Positions 16,199 to 24,724 are shown, numbered from the stretch's first letter. The stretch: 54,116 bases of DNA from an uncultured Bacteroidales bacterium (GCA_900318565.1 ONLD01000015.1:1-54116), one strand, 5' to 3'. The notes: a model not told the origin generated them from the sequence alone. A program made the numbers and translations.

Positions 16199-16289
16199 CA
16201 AAGAACTATGAAAAGGGGCGCGTCCCGTCAAGGGGCGGGGTGCAGAATTTTCTGATTCTTTCGAAAAAATCGTAAACTTGTGACGAAAG
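16199..16289. repeat. ~90-bp block, copy 2
   Basis: It matches the block at 14996-15085 over almost its full length (CTATGAAAAGGGGCGCGTCC, CGTCAAGGGGCGG, then GATTCTTTCGAAAAAATC). It starts 4 bp upstream of the Rpn-type start codon. Confidence 0.8.
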
Positions 16290-16298
16290 GGGTCTTTT

Positions 16299-16560
16299 GC
16301 GGGACAAAAGTTGTCGTTCCCGGGCCAGGACGGCGGTTTTTGTGCGCTCGCGGGCCCAAGATGGGCGTTTCAGGGCCCGAATGGAGGAATTTTGTGCGAT
16401 GCGGGCCCGAGAACAGCTTTCCCGGGCCGGAATGGCGGCTTCCGTGGTCTCGCGGGCCCAAAATGGGCGTTTCAGGGCCCGAATGGAGGAGTTTTGTGCG
16501 ATGCGGGCCTGAGACGGGCGTTTCAGGGCCGTAATGGCGGCTTCCGTGGTCTCAGGGGAT
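16299..16560. repeat. 51-bp tandem repeat array C (5-6 units)
   Basis: GCGGG anchors fall at 16299, 16350, 16401, 16452 and 16503, each exactly 51 bp apart, with a degenerate sixth near 16553. Units alternate between two subtypes (TTGTGCGATGCGGGCC and CCGTGGTCTCGCGGGCC). As 51 bp is 17 codons, frames stay open across the array and code a repeating GPEWR/GPKMGVS-type peptide; I do not call a gene. The rest of 16561-16640 is low-complexity GC-rich sequence. Confidence 0.88.
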
Positions 16561-16628
16561 TGAGGGGAGCCCCCCCCTCAAACACCCCCAGGTCGCTCCG
16601 CTCCGATACCTTCTACCTATTTTCCGTC

Positions 16629-16664
16629 TGGAAAGAAAACAGGGCGTCTCAGATGAGGCGCCCT
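16629..16664 (-). terminator. rho-independent terminator of the TMEM43-family gene
   Basis: On the minus strand AGGGCGCCTCAT pairs with the AGACGCCCT side (16641-16664), followed by TGTTTTCTTTCC. It lies 25 bp past the stop codon at 16690. Confidence 0.75.
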
Positions 16665-16689
16665 GAATAGATTGTTTATTGTCCGCAGA

Positions 16690-18105
16690 CTATTTCCAAG
16701 GATCTTCCGGAGCGGGAGCGTCCGAGAAGTCGGGCGCCGGGGCGTCGGAGAAATCCGGTGCCGGAGGCACGGGAGCCTCGGGCTGGACGGGAGCAGCCGG
16801 CTGGAACGGCTGAGCCGGTGCGGCGGGCTGCTGAGGAGCCTGGGCCTGGAAAGGCTGGGCGGGAGCCTGAGGCTGCGCAGGAGCGGCGGCCGGAGCGGCA
16901 GCAGGAGCAGCGGCCTGGGCGGCCTTCTTCTCCTTGCTCTTCTTGCCGAGGAACCATATCAGGGCCACGGCGGCTGCGATAAGGATAATCGCAAGCAAGG
17001 GCCTGTAGAACAGCCAGGCAATCGCAATCACTACAAGCGACCAGGCGAATGCCAGCACACCAGCGACCAGATTGATGCCGAGGTCGGCGATATTGGCGAG
17101 GAACGGAAGCACCTTGAGCAGCTGGGTGATGATGTTGAAGATGTTCTTGAATCCGAGGAACACCAGCAGGATGCCGAGGAAGCGGAGAATCCAGCCCATC
17201 GTCCTGTTGGATGAATGCTCGTTCTGGAACATATTGTCCATAGTCACGGCGCCGTCCTCAAGGGTCATAAGCGAATAGCCGTTCTTGGCGGTGAATTTGT
17301 CGAATGTGTCACCAGTGGCGACGGCGAGAATGGAGACCTCGCCGGGAAGCACCTTCTTATAGGTTACGCGCACGTCACCCACGGTAGGGTTGTTGGGGTT
17401 GACACCTATATAGAGCACGTTGCCGGAAGGATGCATAAAGGTCTGGGTGGCATCCACGTCGAAAACCCTGTGGAACTGATTCTCGTAATCTGCAATCACC
17501 TCGGGGGCGAGCTCCACGGTATATGGCTCATACTTGCTCATCTGGGAAATGAGGCCCTCCGGGAGACGATATGCTCCGAAACTTACATTCTGGGCCTGCC
17601 AGGTCTGACTGTCCACCTTGAGGAGGATGTCATTGTCGATACCGCGGTACTGCGGATCCTCGAAAGAGGCAGAGCTGACGGGGCTGCTGACCCATTCCTT
17701 GCTGTAAGTATAGGTAGTGACGGTCTCCTGACCGCCGCCGACCTTGTCTTTGGTCTCGCTGTGCTGATGCTCGACCCACTGATAATACTCGGTACTGCGG
17801 GTGAGTTTGATAGCATTGAGCGAAAGGCCGAACTGGCCGTCGGTAAGAATATCCTCGGTCAGGGCATTGCCCGTGGCGTGGATCATCTTGCCGTCCTTGT
17901 CGGACTGGATTTGTGCGGGATCGCCGAGCTCCACGCAGACGCCCTGCGCTTCCTTCAGCATCCTGGTGGTCTTGACAGTGCGGCCCTCGTTCCAGAAGAG
18001 GAGAATCGTACCGGCAATCAGCATAATGAAGCCCATACCGACGCCCTGAAGAGCGTTTTTGAGGCGGCCTCCATAGGAGGTTGTTGTGACTTTTTGATAG
18101 GCCAT
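16690..18105 (-). CDS. TMEM43-family membrane protein
   Basis: A 471-residue protein of the TMEM43 family (PF07787). There is one membrane helix near the N-terminus (about 19-40, VGMGFIMLIAGTILLFWNEG, with the family FWNEGR motif), a large extracytoplasmic region, and three or four helices near residues 305-400. The tail (about 410-471) is low complexity, rich in Ala, Pro and Gln with a repeated APDFSD. The start at 18105 gives MAYQKVTTTSYGGRLKNAL, the usual family beginning. Function in bacteria is unknown; it may organise membrane proteins. It is flanked by its own terminator. Confidence 0.88.
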   Translation of the reverse strand: MAYQKVTTTSYGGRLKNALQGVGMGFIMLIAGTILLFWNEGRTVKTTRMLKEAQGVCVELGDPAQIQSDKDGKMIHATGNALTEDILTDGQFGLSLNAIKLTRSTEYYQWVEHQHSETKDKVGGGQETVTTYTYSKEWVSSPVSSASFEDPQYRGIDNDILLKVDSQTWQAQNVSFGAYRLPEGLISQMSKYEPYTVELAPEVIADYENQFHRVFDVDATQTFMHPSGNVLYIGVNPNNPTVGDVRVTYKKVLPGEVSILAVATGDTFDKFTAKNGYSLMTLEDGAVTMDNMFQNEHSSNRTMGWILRFLGILLVFLGFKNIFNIITQLLKVLPFLANIADLGINLVAGVLAFAWSLVVIAIAWLFYRPLLAIILIAAAVALIWFLGKKSKEKKAAQAAAPAAAPAAAPAQPQAPAQPFQAQAPQQPAAPAQPFQPAAPVQPEAPVPPAPDFSDAPAPDFSDAPAPEDPWK

Positions 18106-18255
18106 AATAAAAAGGATTAGAAATGAATAGTCAACTGTCTTTCGCAAAAATATAATATTTCCTTGAATAAGTCAACAACTCCGGCTATGTAAAATCAAGC
18201 AGCAGAGGCAAAATAATTATTTTTAAGTATCGGAGTCGCCAACGATTCAGAACGG

Positions 18256-18291
18256 AAAACGAAAAAGGCCGGCCCCAAACGGAGCCGGCCC
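18256..18291 (-). terminator. rho-independent terminator of the 18.3-23.3 kb operon
   Basis: On the minus strand GGGCCGGCTCC pairs with GGGGCCGGCC (18267-18291) and is followed by TTTTTCGTTTTCC. It lies just after the stop at 18310. Confidence 0.85.
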
Positions 18292-18309
18292 TCAAAAGCC
18301 GTATTACGG

Positions 18310-20268
18310 TTAATAAGTTATTACGACCGAGGAGAAGCACAGCTGACCGGCTTTCGAACTGCCGTCAGAGCCATAATCTGCATTATCTCCTACAGTAAAG
18401 GTAATCTCGGAAGCGGAGCCGGACCAGCTTACGGTAGCATCTCCTTTGCTCTGCGCCGCCACATCACCGACGGATGAAGTAATGGGAGCAAGCCGCTTGA
18501 GGCCCTGTGCGGACAGATTGAACACTATTTTGGAAATAGTACGTCCGCCGCCGTCAATCGTAAGCGTACCCTTGGCATACAGCCTGAGGTCGCCGCCCTT
18601 ATCATTAAACGTAGGAGTCGTGGGTCCATTCTTCTTGTCAAATGTCAAAGTGAATCCGTCAGAAGAAAGCTCGCCTCCGGTCAGCGCGGCAGCCGTGATT
18701 TCAACCTCGCCGTGACCGGTAGGAATCGCATTGAATGATGCGGACACCGACACATCGTGCGCGGGCATATTGAAGGTATATTTCCCTTCTGCAACGCCAG
18801 ATGTGACATCATCGCCATCAACCACAAGCGACTCAAGAATATACCCCGAATCAGGGCTTACGGTAAGAGTCACGGACTCCCCTTCGGCAATGCCGCTGGT
18901 CTTGGACGCGGAAACAGAGCCTCCGGAAATACCGTCTGCAATGTTCACTGCCCAGGTCTGGGACACGGCCTCGGGATTCTCTTCATAAACAATACTGAGT
19001 TTTTGGAAACGATAGTGTCCGGCGCTTGTGACCTCAAAGGTCACGGATGTTGCGGAGCCCGACCATACCGTGCCATCGAGACCGGTACCGGTCAAGACAG
19101 CGCCTTTCTGCGCCTCGCCGATAATCTCAACCTTCTTGATGAGATACTTGCTCTTACACCTCAACTCAAGCGAACCATCTTTGTATACGCGGACAGCTGT
19201 ACCTGTATCGTAATAAGCGCAAGGATTGCCGCCATTGCTGAAATTGACGGTGAAGGGATCCTGGACAAGGGAAGCAACTTGCTCTGCATTGGAATAGCCC
19301 TGCTTGCTGAAATCGATAGTCGCCTTGAGCCCGTCGACAGGCGCCGGCGGCACGACAGAAAGCGTAACCGGCTTAATCAGACCGGCCACGAAAGTGCCCT
19401 GCTGAGCATTGGGGTGCAGCTTAAACACGCTTGTTGAAGCGACTCCGTCTATTTCGACGTCAAGTTCGACCTCGAAATCCTTGCTTGTGTCGTGCACATA
19501 AGGCTTGATAGGCAGATAAATCTTTGCAGTGCCTCCGACTGCAATCTCGGCAGGCTTGACGATGGTCACGACAGGGTTGTTCTTGACCTGCCCCTCGACA
19601 GCGGTGAAAACGGGCTGGTCACCTGTGAAATCCACGCAGAAAAGGCCCACGACATCTTCCGTAGCGTTTAGTTTAACGGAATTGACAACGAGCTTTCCTT
19701 CAGTGTTGTTGACTACGTTAAACTCAATCACGGAAGTAAGGTGCTTCATCGAGAAAGAAGGAAGCTCCGAGCCTGAAACGGACTTGGCAACTGCATACAT
19801 AGGGCAGGTGCTGCCCTTAAGAGCCGACATACTGTCGTAAGTATCCTGCTGCAAGCCGCGTCCATAGCCGAGATAGATGCTTCCCTGCTCCTTTTCGCGG
19901 GATGCGGGGGTCTTGATGGGAAACTTCTCAAGATCGGTATCAGAGTAAAGTGCATACCAGTCATAAGAGGAGGTCCCGTCCAGGGTGGGCACTGTACCGG
20001 TGAACTGAGCCACACGCTCGCCGGCGCCTTGAGAAAGAGTGAACACTGCTGCCTCGCCGTAACCGCCGGAAGGTAAAGAATTAAACACACTAAGCTCATC
20101 GTCTGCCGCCCACAGGGTATGCAGCCCGTCGTTGCTTGTCTTGGTAGCGCCGGTATCGGCGGTAAGGGTAACGGGCTGGAGCAGGGACTCAGGAACATCC
20201 TGCTTGCATCCGGGAAGGGCGACGATGGCTGCCACCATCAACCCTGCAATAATGGAAATCTTCTTCAT
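18310..20268 (-). CDS. fimbrillin-like surface lipoprotein with InlB-type B repeat
   Basis: A 652-residue lipoprotein (lipobox ALPGC, Cys21). Residues about 30-320 are a fimbrillin-like region (TKTSNDGLHTLWAADDELSV, YDWYALYS, MKHLTSVIEFNVVNN, KIYLPIKPY) that is a paralogue of the same region in the lipoprotein at 20426. About 445-515 is an InlB B-repeat/Big-like module (VTLTVSPDSGYILESLVVDG, TFNMPAHDVSVSASF). C-terminal beta modules follow (about 525-652). It is probably exposed on the outer membrane, as an adhesin or a binding protein. The start is 3 bp after the stop of a 45-residue peptide gene. Confidence 0.85.
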   Translation of the reverse strand: MKKISIIAGLMVAAIVALPGCKQDVPESLLQPVTLTADTGATKTSNDGLHTLWAADDELSVFNSLPSGGYGEAAVFTLSQGAGERVAQFTGTVPTLDGTSSYDWYALYSDTDLEKFPIKTPASREKEQGSIYLGYGRGLQQDTYDSMSALKGSTCPMYAVAKSVSGSELPSFSMKHLTSVIEFNVVNNTEGKLVVNSVKLNATEDVVGLFCVDFTGDQPVFTAVEGQVKNNPVVTIVKPAEIAVGGTAKIYLPIKPYVHDTSKDFEVELDVEIDGVASTSVFKLHPNAQQGTFVAGLIKPVTLSVVPPAPVDGLKATIDFSKQGYSNAEQVASLVQDPFTVNFSNGGNPCAYYDTGTAVRVYKDGSLELRCKSKYLIKKVEIIGEAQKGAVLTGTGLDGTVWSGSATSVTFEVTSAGHYRFQKLSIVYEENPEAVSQTWAVNIADGISGGSVSASKTSGIAEGESVTLTVSPDSGYILESLVVDGDDVTSGVAEGKYTFNMPAHDVSVSASFNAIPTGHGEVEITAAALTGGELSSDGFTLTFDKKNGPTTPTFNDKGGDLRLYAKGTLTIDGGGRTISKIVFNLSAQGLKRLAPITSSVGDVAAQSKGDATVSWSGSASEITFTVGDNADYGSDGSSKAGQLCFSSVVITY

Positions 20269-20271
20269 AGC

Positions 20272-20409
20272 TTAAAATCCGTTATTGTCATACTCCCAGT
20301 CCTGGGTCTGGCCGCTCTGGCACAGAAGGGATTCTTCGAAATGCTCACAGAAATCGCAAGCAGGAGCTTTGTACTCCTGCTTGCTTAAAGAATTGAAAAC
20401 AACAATCAT
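20272..20409 (-). CDS. 45-residue peptide preceding surface lipoprotein (family member 2)
   Basis: The peptide reads SKQEYKAPACDFCEHFEESL then LCQSG and QDWEYDNNGF. It shares Y..P, the hydrophobic-Cys-x-Ser block and the [EQ]D[WY]..D..N pattern with the peptides at 10228 and 23117. The ATG at 20409 is chosen because it lies 16 bp after the upstream stop; the longer frame would overlap that gene by over 100 bp. No signal peptide is visible. Three Cys residues (C..C and LC) could bind a metal or form disulfides. Function is unknown. Confidence 0.65.
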   Translation of the reverse strand: MIVVFNSLSKQEYKAPACDFCEHFEESLLCQSGQTQDWEYDNNGF

Positions 20410-20425
20410 ATCTGTCTCTAAAAAA

Positions 20426-23113
20426 CTATTGCTTGACAAAATAAGTGAATGTCTGATCCTTGATGTTGTTGTTAATCGATGTGTAGCAACGCCAATCAGC
20501 TTTATTGTACACACCGACATAACGGGTGACATTGCCGGCCTCCTTCTGGATAGTCAACGTCATATAGCCGGTCGAAGCCTCGACCAATACTTCCTTGGCA
20601 GCACCATCGCCGACACGCAGGCCGTTGTTGGTATCGGTAGCGTACAGCCAGGTTTTATCATCTTTGTGGAACACATATCCTGCCTGGGTCTTTTCCATCT
20701 TCCAAACCAGGTTGGAAGCGGGAGCGGAGGAAAGCTTGCCGGAAGCAACGGTCACGGCAACGGCAGAGGGAGCATTGCCCGTGCCGTTGTCATTTGACAT
20801 AGCATAGGAAGCGCCTTCTGCATTGGTGGATACGACGACAAACTGTGCGCCGTCGGCAATGTTTCCAAGAGCTGTCTCCACCCAGGTGCCGTCGCCTGCC
20901 ACGGGCTTCTCAGCGACGGTCACGGTAGTGTAGCGCTCGGCAGCGGTGTACTCTCCGGGGACGGCGGCGATACGGGCCCATACTTTAGTGGTACCGAGGG
21001 CGTGGCCGGTGACGACGCCGTTGCCGTCAACGGTAGCCACAGCCGTATCTTCGCTTTCGTAGGTAATCGTCGCATTTACATTGGTGCTTGCGTTAAGAGC
21101 AGCAGTCTCGCCAAGATACACGGTGATGGCGCTGGGAGCTGTAATGCTGGTCTGGGTATCAGGCATATCAGCAGGAGGCAGGGTCCCGGATCCGGTATAC
21201 ACGACTTCCACCTCCTTGATGCGGACCTGGCCGTTCTCGGCCTCGCCTGTATTGCCCACGGTGAAGGTCACTTCGGTGCCGGAGGCCTCGACCACTTCAT
21301 CGCTCTTGACCTCGGCCTGGCCATTGAAAAGAGAACCGGTGTTGGTGGTCGTATAAGTGAACTTCACTGACTTCAGCTGGCATCCGGAAGCGACGGTGAT
21401 GGTCACATCGCCGTTCGCCTTCTGATAAAGACGCCATTCAGTGGGAGAAGTACCATAGAAAGCGCCGCAGTTGGGTGTGCCCGAAGTGGACATACGCACA
21501 GCGGAGGAAAGGTCAAGAATAGGATATAAAGTAACCGTATTGCTGCTGGAGACAGTGAGCTTGTTTTCAGCGACAAATTCGGTAATGTTGACCTTAAGAG
21601 TCGTCTCGCCTGTTACAGGAGGAGTCACGCCACCGGCTTCCTGGGCGTCGGTAACATACATCAGGACCTCCTTGGTGACAGCGCCGGTCGTCTTGTTGGT
21701 ATAGTCGGTCCAGCCATAGACGAATCCCTCGAGGTCATAGGTCTTGCCGGCTTCCAGGCTGACTGAGGTACCGGGATAGACATAGAGAATCACGTCCTGG
21801 CCGTCCTTGATGATGCCGTTACGGCTGGAGGACATCTCGGTGGTGAATTTCACATACTCGTTCTTTGCTTCTCCATAGGCGGCAAGCATCTGGTCGGCTG
21901 TCCAAGTCTGGGCGGTCAGGCTGACGGAGCCGGTACCGGCATCGGTGATATCCGGATTGTCAAACTCCACGAGATTGTTGAAAGCCTTGGTGTTGCCGGA
22001 GATGGAAACTTTCTGGCCCACGGTAAGGCCCGCACCGTTCTTGAACACCAGGATAGTGCCGGTCTGGTCGTTGACGAGGAAGTTCTTTCCGTCGGAGAAC
22101 ACCACCACGGCATTCTCGACCACATACTTCTCACCGACGGGGGCGGCCAGCACCTCGGCAATGGTGGAAGTGCTGCTGACACCGAAGCCCTTCACGGCCA
22201 CGGCCACTCTCTTGATCTTGCCGGGAGCGAAAACAGCCTGGTCACCGGCAGGAGCATAAGTAAGCTCGACAGAGCCGGCCTTGCCGTCCACGGTGCCGTT
22301 GACGGTCACTGCAAAAGCTGCGGCGGCAGACTGGGTGTAAGGCTTGATGGGCATATAGAACTTCGCTATCGCGCCTGCGGCGAGTTCTGCGGGTTTTTCC
22401 ACGGACAGAGAGACTTCTGAGGTCACATACTGGACTCCGCTTTCCACATAAGCGGGCTCATTGCCGGTGATATCAATGTAGTAAGAACCGGCGATGGTCT
22501 CGGAAGCCTTAAGGGACAGGGAGTTGATTACAAGAGTGCCGCCGGTGTCGTTGCGCACGTCGAACTCCACTACGGAAGTAAGGTGCTTGACAGGGACGGT
22601 GCCGATCTCAGGGAAGGCAGCCTGCGTGCGGACCGCATACAGAGCGCAGTTGGAGCCGCTCAGCTGGGCCATACTGTCATAGCTGTCCTGCTTAAGCCCG
22701 GTCCTGCGTCCGACATACATATAACCACCGTCCGCATCCACTGAAGCGGGGGTGCTCACGGATTTGTTGTACGGATACAGCACGTACCAATCATACTTGG
22801 CGGCGGGGTCAAGCTTGGTATATTCATCTGTGTCGGGAAGGAAGGTGGCGGAAGAAGTGCCGGCGCCATCGGAGATAGTGAAGGAGCCGAGAGACTTCAG
22901 AGCGCCGTCAAGGTCGCGGTAGAACACGCCTACTGCGTCTTTTTCGCTCCACAGGGTGCTCATTTCCGCATTGGAAGTCTTGGTGTCGGGGGCGGAGAGC
23001 ACGAGTTTGAAATCTTCGCTACGCACGAATTCAGTCTGGCTTTCCTTCTTGCAATTGGTGAGGGAGACGATGGCTGCCATCATCAGCCCTGAAAGGACGA
23101 AAAACTTTTTCAT
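20426..23113 (-). CDS. large fimbrillin-like lipoprotein with OB-type and Ig-like domains
   Basis: An 895-residue lipoprotein (MKKFFVLSGLMMAAIVSLTNC, Cys21). Order: fimbrillin-like region about 30-310 (TKTSNAEMSTLWSEKDAVGV, YDWYVLYPYN, VKHLTSVVEFDVRNDT); an OB-type module at about 315-420 (YVVENAVVVFSDGKNFLVND, VGQKVSISGNTKAFN), as in DUF5689/YhcR-like proteins; a beta module at about 505-640; a BIG2 Ig-like domain at about 655-735 (VYLGETAALNASTN, GTTKVWARI); and a C-terminal domain ending FTYFVKQ. It is probably at the cell surface. It starts 3 bp after the 51-residue peptide gene in the operon led from 23307. Confidence 0.85.
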   Translation of the reverse strand: MKKFFVLSGLMMAAIVSLTNCKKESQTEFVRSEDFKLVLSAPDTKTSNAEMSTLWSEKDAVGVFYRDLDGALKSLGSFTISDGAGTSSATFLPDTDEYTKLDPAAKYDWYVLYPYNKSVSTPASVDADGGYMYVGRRTGLKQDSYDSMAQLSGSNCALYAVRTQAAFPEIGTVPVKHLTSVVEFDVRNDTGGTLVINSLSLKASETIAGSYYIDITGNEPAYVESGVQYVTSEVSLSVEKPAELAAGAIAKFYMPIKPYTQSAAAAFAVTVNGTVDGKAGSVELTYAPAGDQAVFAPGKIKRVAVAVKGFGVSSTSTIAEVLAAPVGEKYVVENAVVVFSDGKNFLVNDQTGTILVFKNGAGLTVGQKVSISGNTKAFNNLVEFDNPDITDAGTGSVSLTAQTWTADQMLAAYGEAKNEYVKFTTEMSSSRNGIIKDGQDVILYVYPGTSVSLEAGKTYDLEGFVYGWTDYTNKTTGAVTKEVLMYVTDAQEAGGVTPPVTGETTLKVNITEFVAENKLTVSSSNTVTLYPILDLSSAVRMSTSGTPNCGAFYGTSPTEWRLYQKANGDVTITVASGCQLKSVKFTYTTTNTGSLFNGQAEVKSDEVVEASGTEVTFTVGNTGEAENGQVRIKEVEVVYTGSGTLPPADMPDTQTSITAPSAITVYLGETAALNASTNVNATITYESEDTAVATVDGNGVVTGHALGTTKVWARIAAVPGEYTAAERYTTVTVAEKPVAGDGTWVETALGNIADGAQFVVVSTNAEGASYAMSNDNGTGNAPSAVAVTVASGKLSSAPASNLVWKMEKTQAGYVFHKDDKTWLYATDTNNGLRVGDGAAKEVLVEASTGYMTLTIQKEAGNVTRYVGVYNKADWRCYTSINNNIKDQTFTYFVKQ

Positions 23114-23116
23114 ACG

Positions 23117-23272
23117 CTAAAAATCTCCAAAGCTGTTTCCGTCATCCACCCAGTCCTCGATAGCACCGGACGTAAGACTATCACAAATAATCGCATCTGC
23201 GAAAAGCCCGCAGACTACAGCATCAGGGGCCGCATACCTCTGACGTTCAATCACTTTTGTTTTTACGGTCAT
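23117..23272 (-). CDS. 51-residue peptide preceding surface lipoprotein (family member 3)
   Basis: The peptide begins MTVKTKVIERQRYAAPDAVV, continues CGLFADAIICDS, and ends EDWVDDGNSFGDF. It has the Y..P, [LI]C.S and EDW.DD.N.FG pattern of the peptides at 10228 and 20272. It is the first gene after a strong promoter (23307-23338) with a leader of about 30 nt, and its stop is 3 bp before the ATG of the 895-residue lipoprotein. The promoter and spacing support a real gene. No signal peptide is seen. Function is unknown. Confidence 0.7.
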   Translation of the reverse strand: MTVKTKVIERQRYAAPDAVVCGLFADAIICDSLTSGAIEDWVDDGNSFGDF

Positions 23273-23306
23273 ACTTATATTATAAATTAAACTTATCTAC
23301 AATCTG

Positions 23307-23338
23307 CAAAGTTATATATAAAAAGAAAAGAGACCAAA
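23307..23338 (-). promoter_or_regulatory. promoter, TTTG-20-TAACTTTG
   Basis: On the minus strand TTTG (23335-23338) and TAACTTTG (23307-23314) are 20 bp apart. It drives the peptide-lipoprotein-peptide-lipoprotein operon to the terminator at 18256. Confidence 0.8.
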
Positions 23339-23347
23339 AAGAATCCT

Positions 23348-23355
23348 TATATTTG
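23348..23355 (+). promoter_or_regulatory. -7 box (TATATTTG)
   Basis: The box lies 19 bp before the ATG at 23375 and is back to back with the surface-operon promoter. No clear -33 box is seen. Confidence 0.6.
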
Positions 23356-23374
23356 TCAACATATTTTCAACAAT

Positions 23375-24724
23375 ATGAAGTACGATATCCTCATCATAGG
23401 CGGAGGAGCCTCAGGACTTATGGCCGCCTGGAGCGCCGCACGCCGCGCCGCCGAAGAAGACCGTTGCCTGACCGTGTGCGTGCTGGAGAAAATGCCCCGC
23501 CCCGGAAGGAAGATAATGATTACCGGCAAAGGGCGCTGCAACTTCACCAACCTGAAGGACTGGAACGAGTTTTCCGCCCATATCCGCAGCAATCCGCGTT
23601 TCGTGCGTTCCGCTTTCTATACCCTGCCTCCCGAGAAAGTCATCTCATTGTTCGAGAGCCTCGGTATGCCAAGCGTGGTGGAAAGAGGCGACCGCGCATT
23701 CCCGGCGTCATACCGTTCCTCGGACGTGGTGGACACGCTTGTGCGCGCCTGCCACGGCGTGGGTGTCAAAATAGAGACGGAATTCGAGGTATCCTCCATA
23801 AAAGCCGGCGAGACGTTCAGGGTGGAATCCGCCGACGGTCGCTCCCACAGCGCCCCCAAACTCATTTTAGCCACCGGCGGGCTCTCCTATCCAGGCACCG
23901 GTTCCACGGGAGACGGGCTGCGCTGGGCGGAGTCCCTCGGACACCGCATCACTCCCCTCTTCCCCTCGCTCACGGCGCTCGTGCCAAGGGGCTACAAGGA
24001 AGGGGACGGCAAGGGGCACATCCCGCGCGAGACGCCTCTCACCGAAGCCGGGCAGACTCTATGCGGCATCCAGCTGAAAAACGTAGGCGTGCAGCTGCTG
24101 GTCGAAGGGACCAAGGCCGGAGCTGAATTCGGCGACATCGACTTCACCGACGGCGGCATCGAAGGGCCCGTCGGCTTCACGCTCAGCCGCAAGGCCGTAA
24201 AATCCCTGCTGGGAGGCTCAAAGGTGGCGCTGTCCCTCGACCTCAAGCCGGGAGTCGAACTCACCGAACTGACATCGAGGGTAAAGGAACTCTGGGCCGA
24301 AATCGACAAAGACCCCAGGAGCCGCGGCGTGCGAGAGAAAGAGCGCTGCCGTATTCTGCTGGGCAAGCTCCTGCCCCGCGAGCTCATACCCGCATTCAAG
24401 GCTGCGCATCCGGAGATTATCACCCTGGAGCGTCGTTCACGCACGGAGACGAAGGTCTGGGTCAACCTCGTCAGCATAGCCAAGGCGCTCAAGGACTGGC
24501 ACTTCGACATCGCGGGCTACGTCGGCTGGGAGCGGGCGGTCGTGACGGCCGGAGGCGTGTCCACGGAAGACGTGGTCCAGAAAACCCTCGAATCCAAGCT
24601 TGTCAAGGGGCTGTACTTCTGCGGCGAGATGCTGGACATCGACGCCGACACCGGAGGATACAACCTCCAGCTGGCGTTCTGTACGGGAGCTCTTGCGGGC
24701 TACTCGGCCGCCGCGTCAGAATAG
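23375..24724 (+). CDS. BaiN/HI0933-family flavoprotein
   Basis: A 449-residue FAD-dependent oxidoreductase of the HI0933/YhiN/BaiN family. The dinucleotide loop is YDILIIGGGASGLMAA at residues 3-18. The family signatures KMPRPGRKIMITGKGRCNFTN (with K/R-GRCN), LATGGLSYPGTGSTGDG and the C-terminal FCGEMLDIDADTGGYNLQLA are all present. Length is normal. Some members reduce bile-acid intermediates and others are of unknown role, so I give no symbol. The 3' end overlaps the convergent DUF1846 gene by 9 bp. Confidence 0.93.
   Translation: MKYDILIIGGGASGLMAAWSAARRAAEEDRCLTVCVLEKMPRPGRKIMITGKGRCNFTNLKDWNEFSAHIRSNPRFVRSAFYTLPPEKVISLFESLGMPSVVERGDRAFPASYRSSDVVDTLVRACHGVGVKIETEFEVSSIKAGETFRVESADGRSHSAPKLILATGGLSYPGTGSTGDGLRWAESLGHRITPLFPSLTALVPRGYKEGDGKGHIPRETPLTEAGQTLCGIQLKNVGVQLLVEGTKAGAEFGDIDFTDGGIEGPVGFTLSRKAVKSLLGGSKVALSLDLKPGVELTELTSRVKELWAEIDKDPRSRGVREKERCRILLGKLLPRELIPAFKAAHPEIITLERRSRTETKVWVNLVSIAKALKDWHFDIAGYVGWERAVVTAGGVSTEDVVQKTLESKLVKGLYFCGEMLDIDADTGGYNLQLAFCTGALAGYSAAASE

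Noticed and set aside
16280..16560. Possible secreted repeat peptide coded by the 51-bp array
   Set aside because: All three forward frames stay open because the unit length is a multiple of three; there is no start with a box, no signal peptide and no codon bias.
16299..16560. CRISPR array
   Set aside because: The units are contiguous and similar along their whole 51 bp, with no unique spacers; no cas gene is present.
23257..24126. Alternative plus-strand frame over the BaiN-like gene
   Set aside because: It is a +1 shadow rich in Arg; the flavoprotein frame has all the family motifs.
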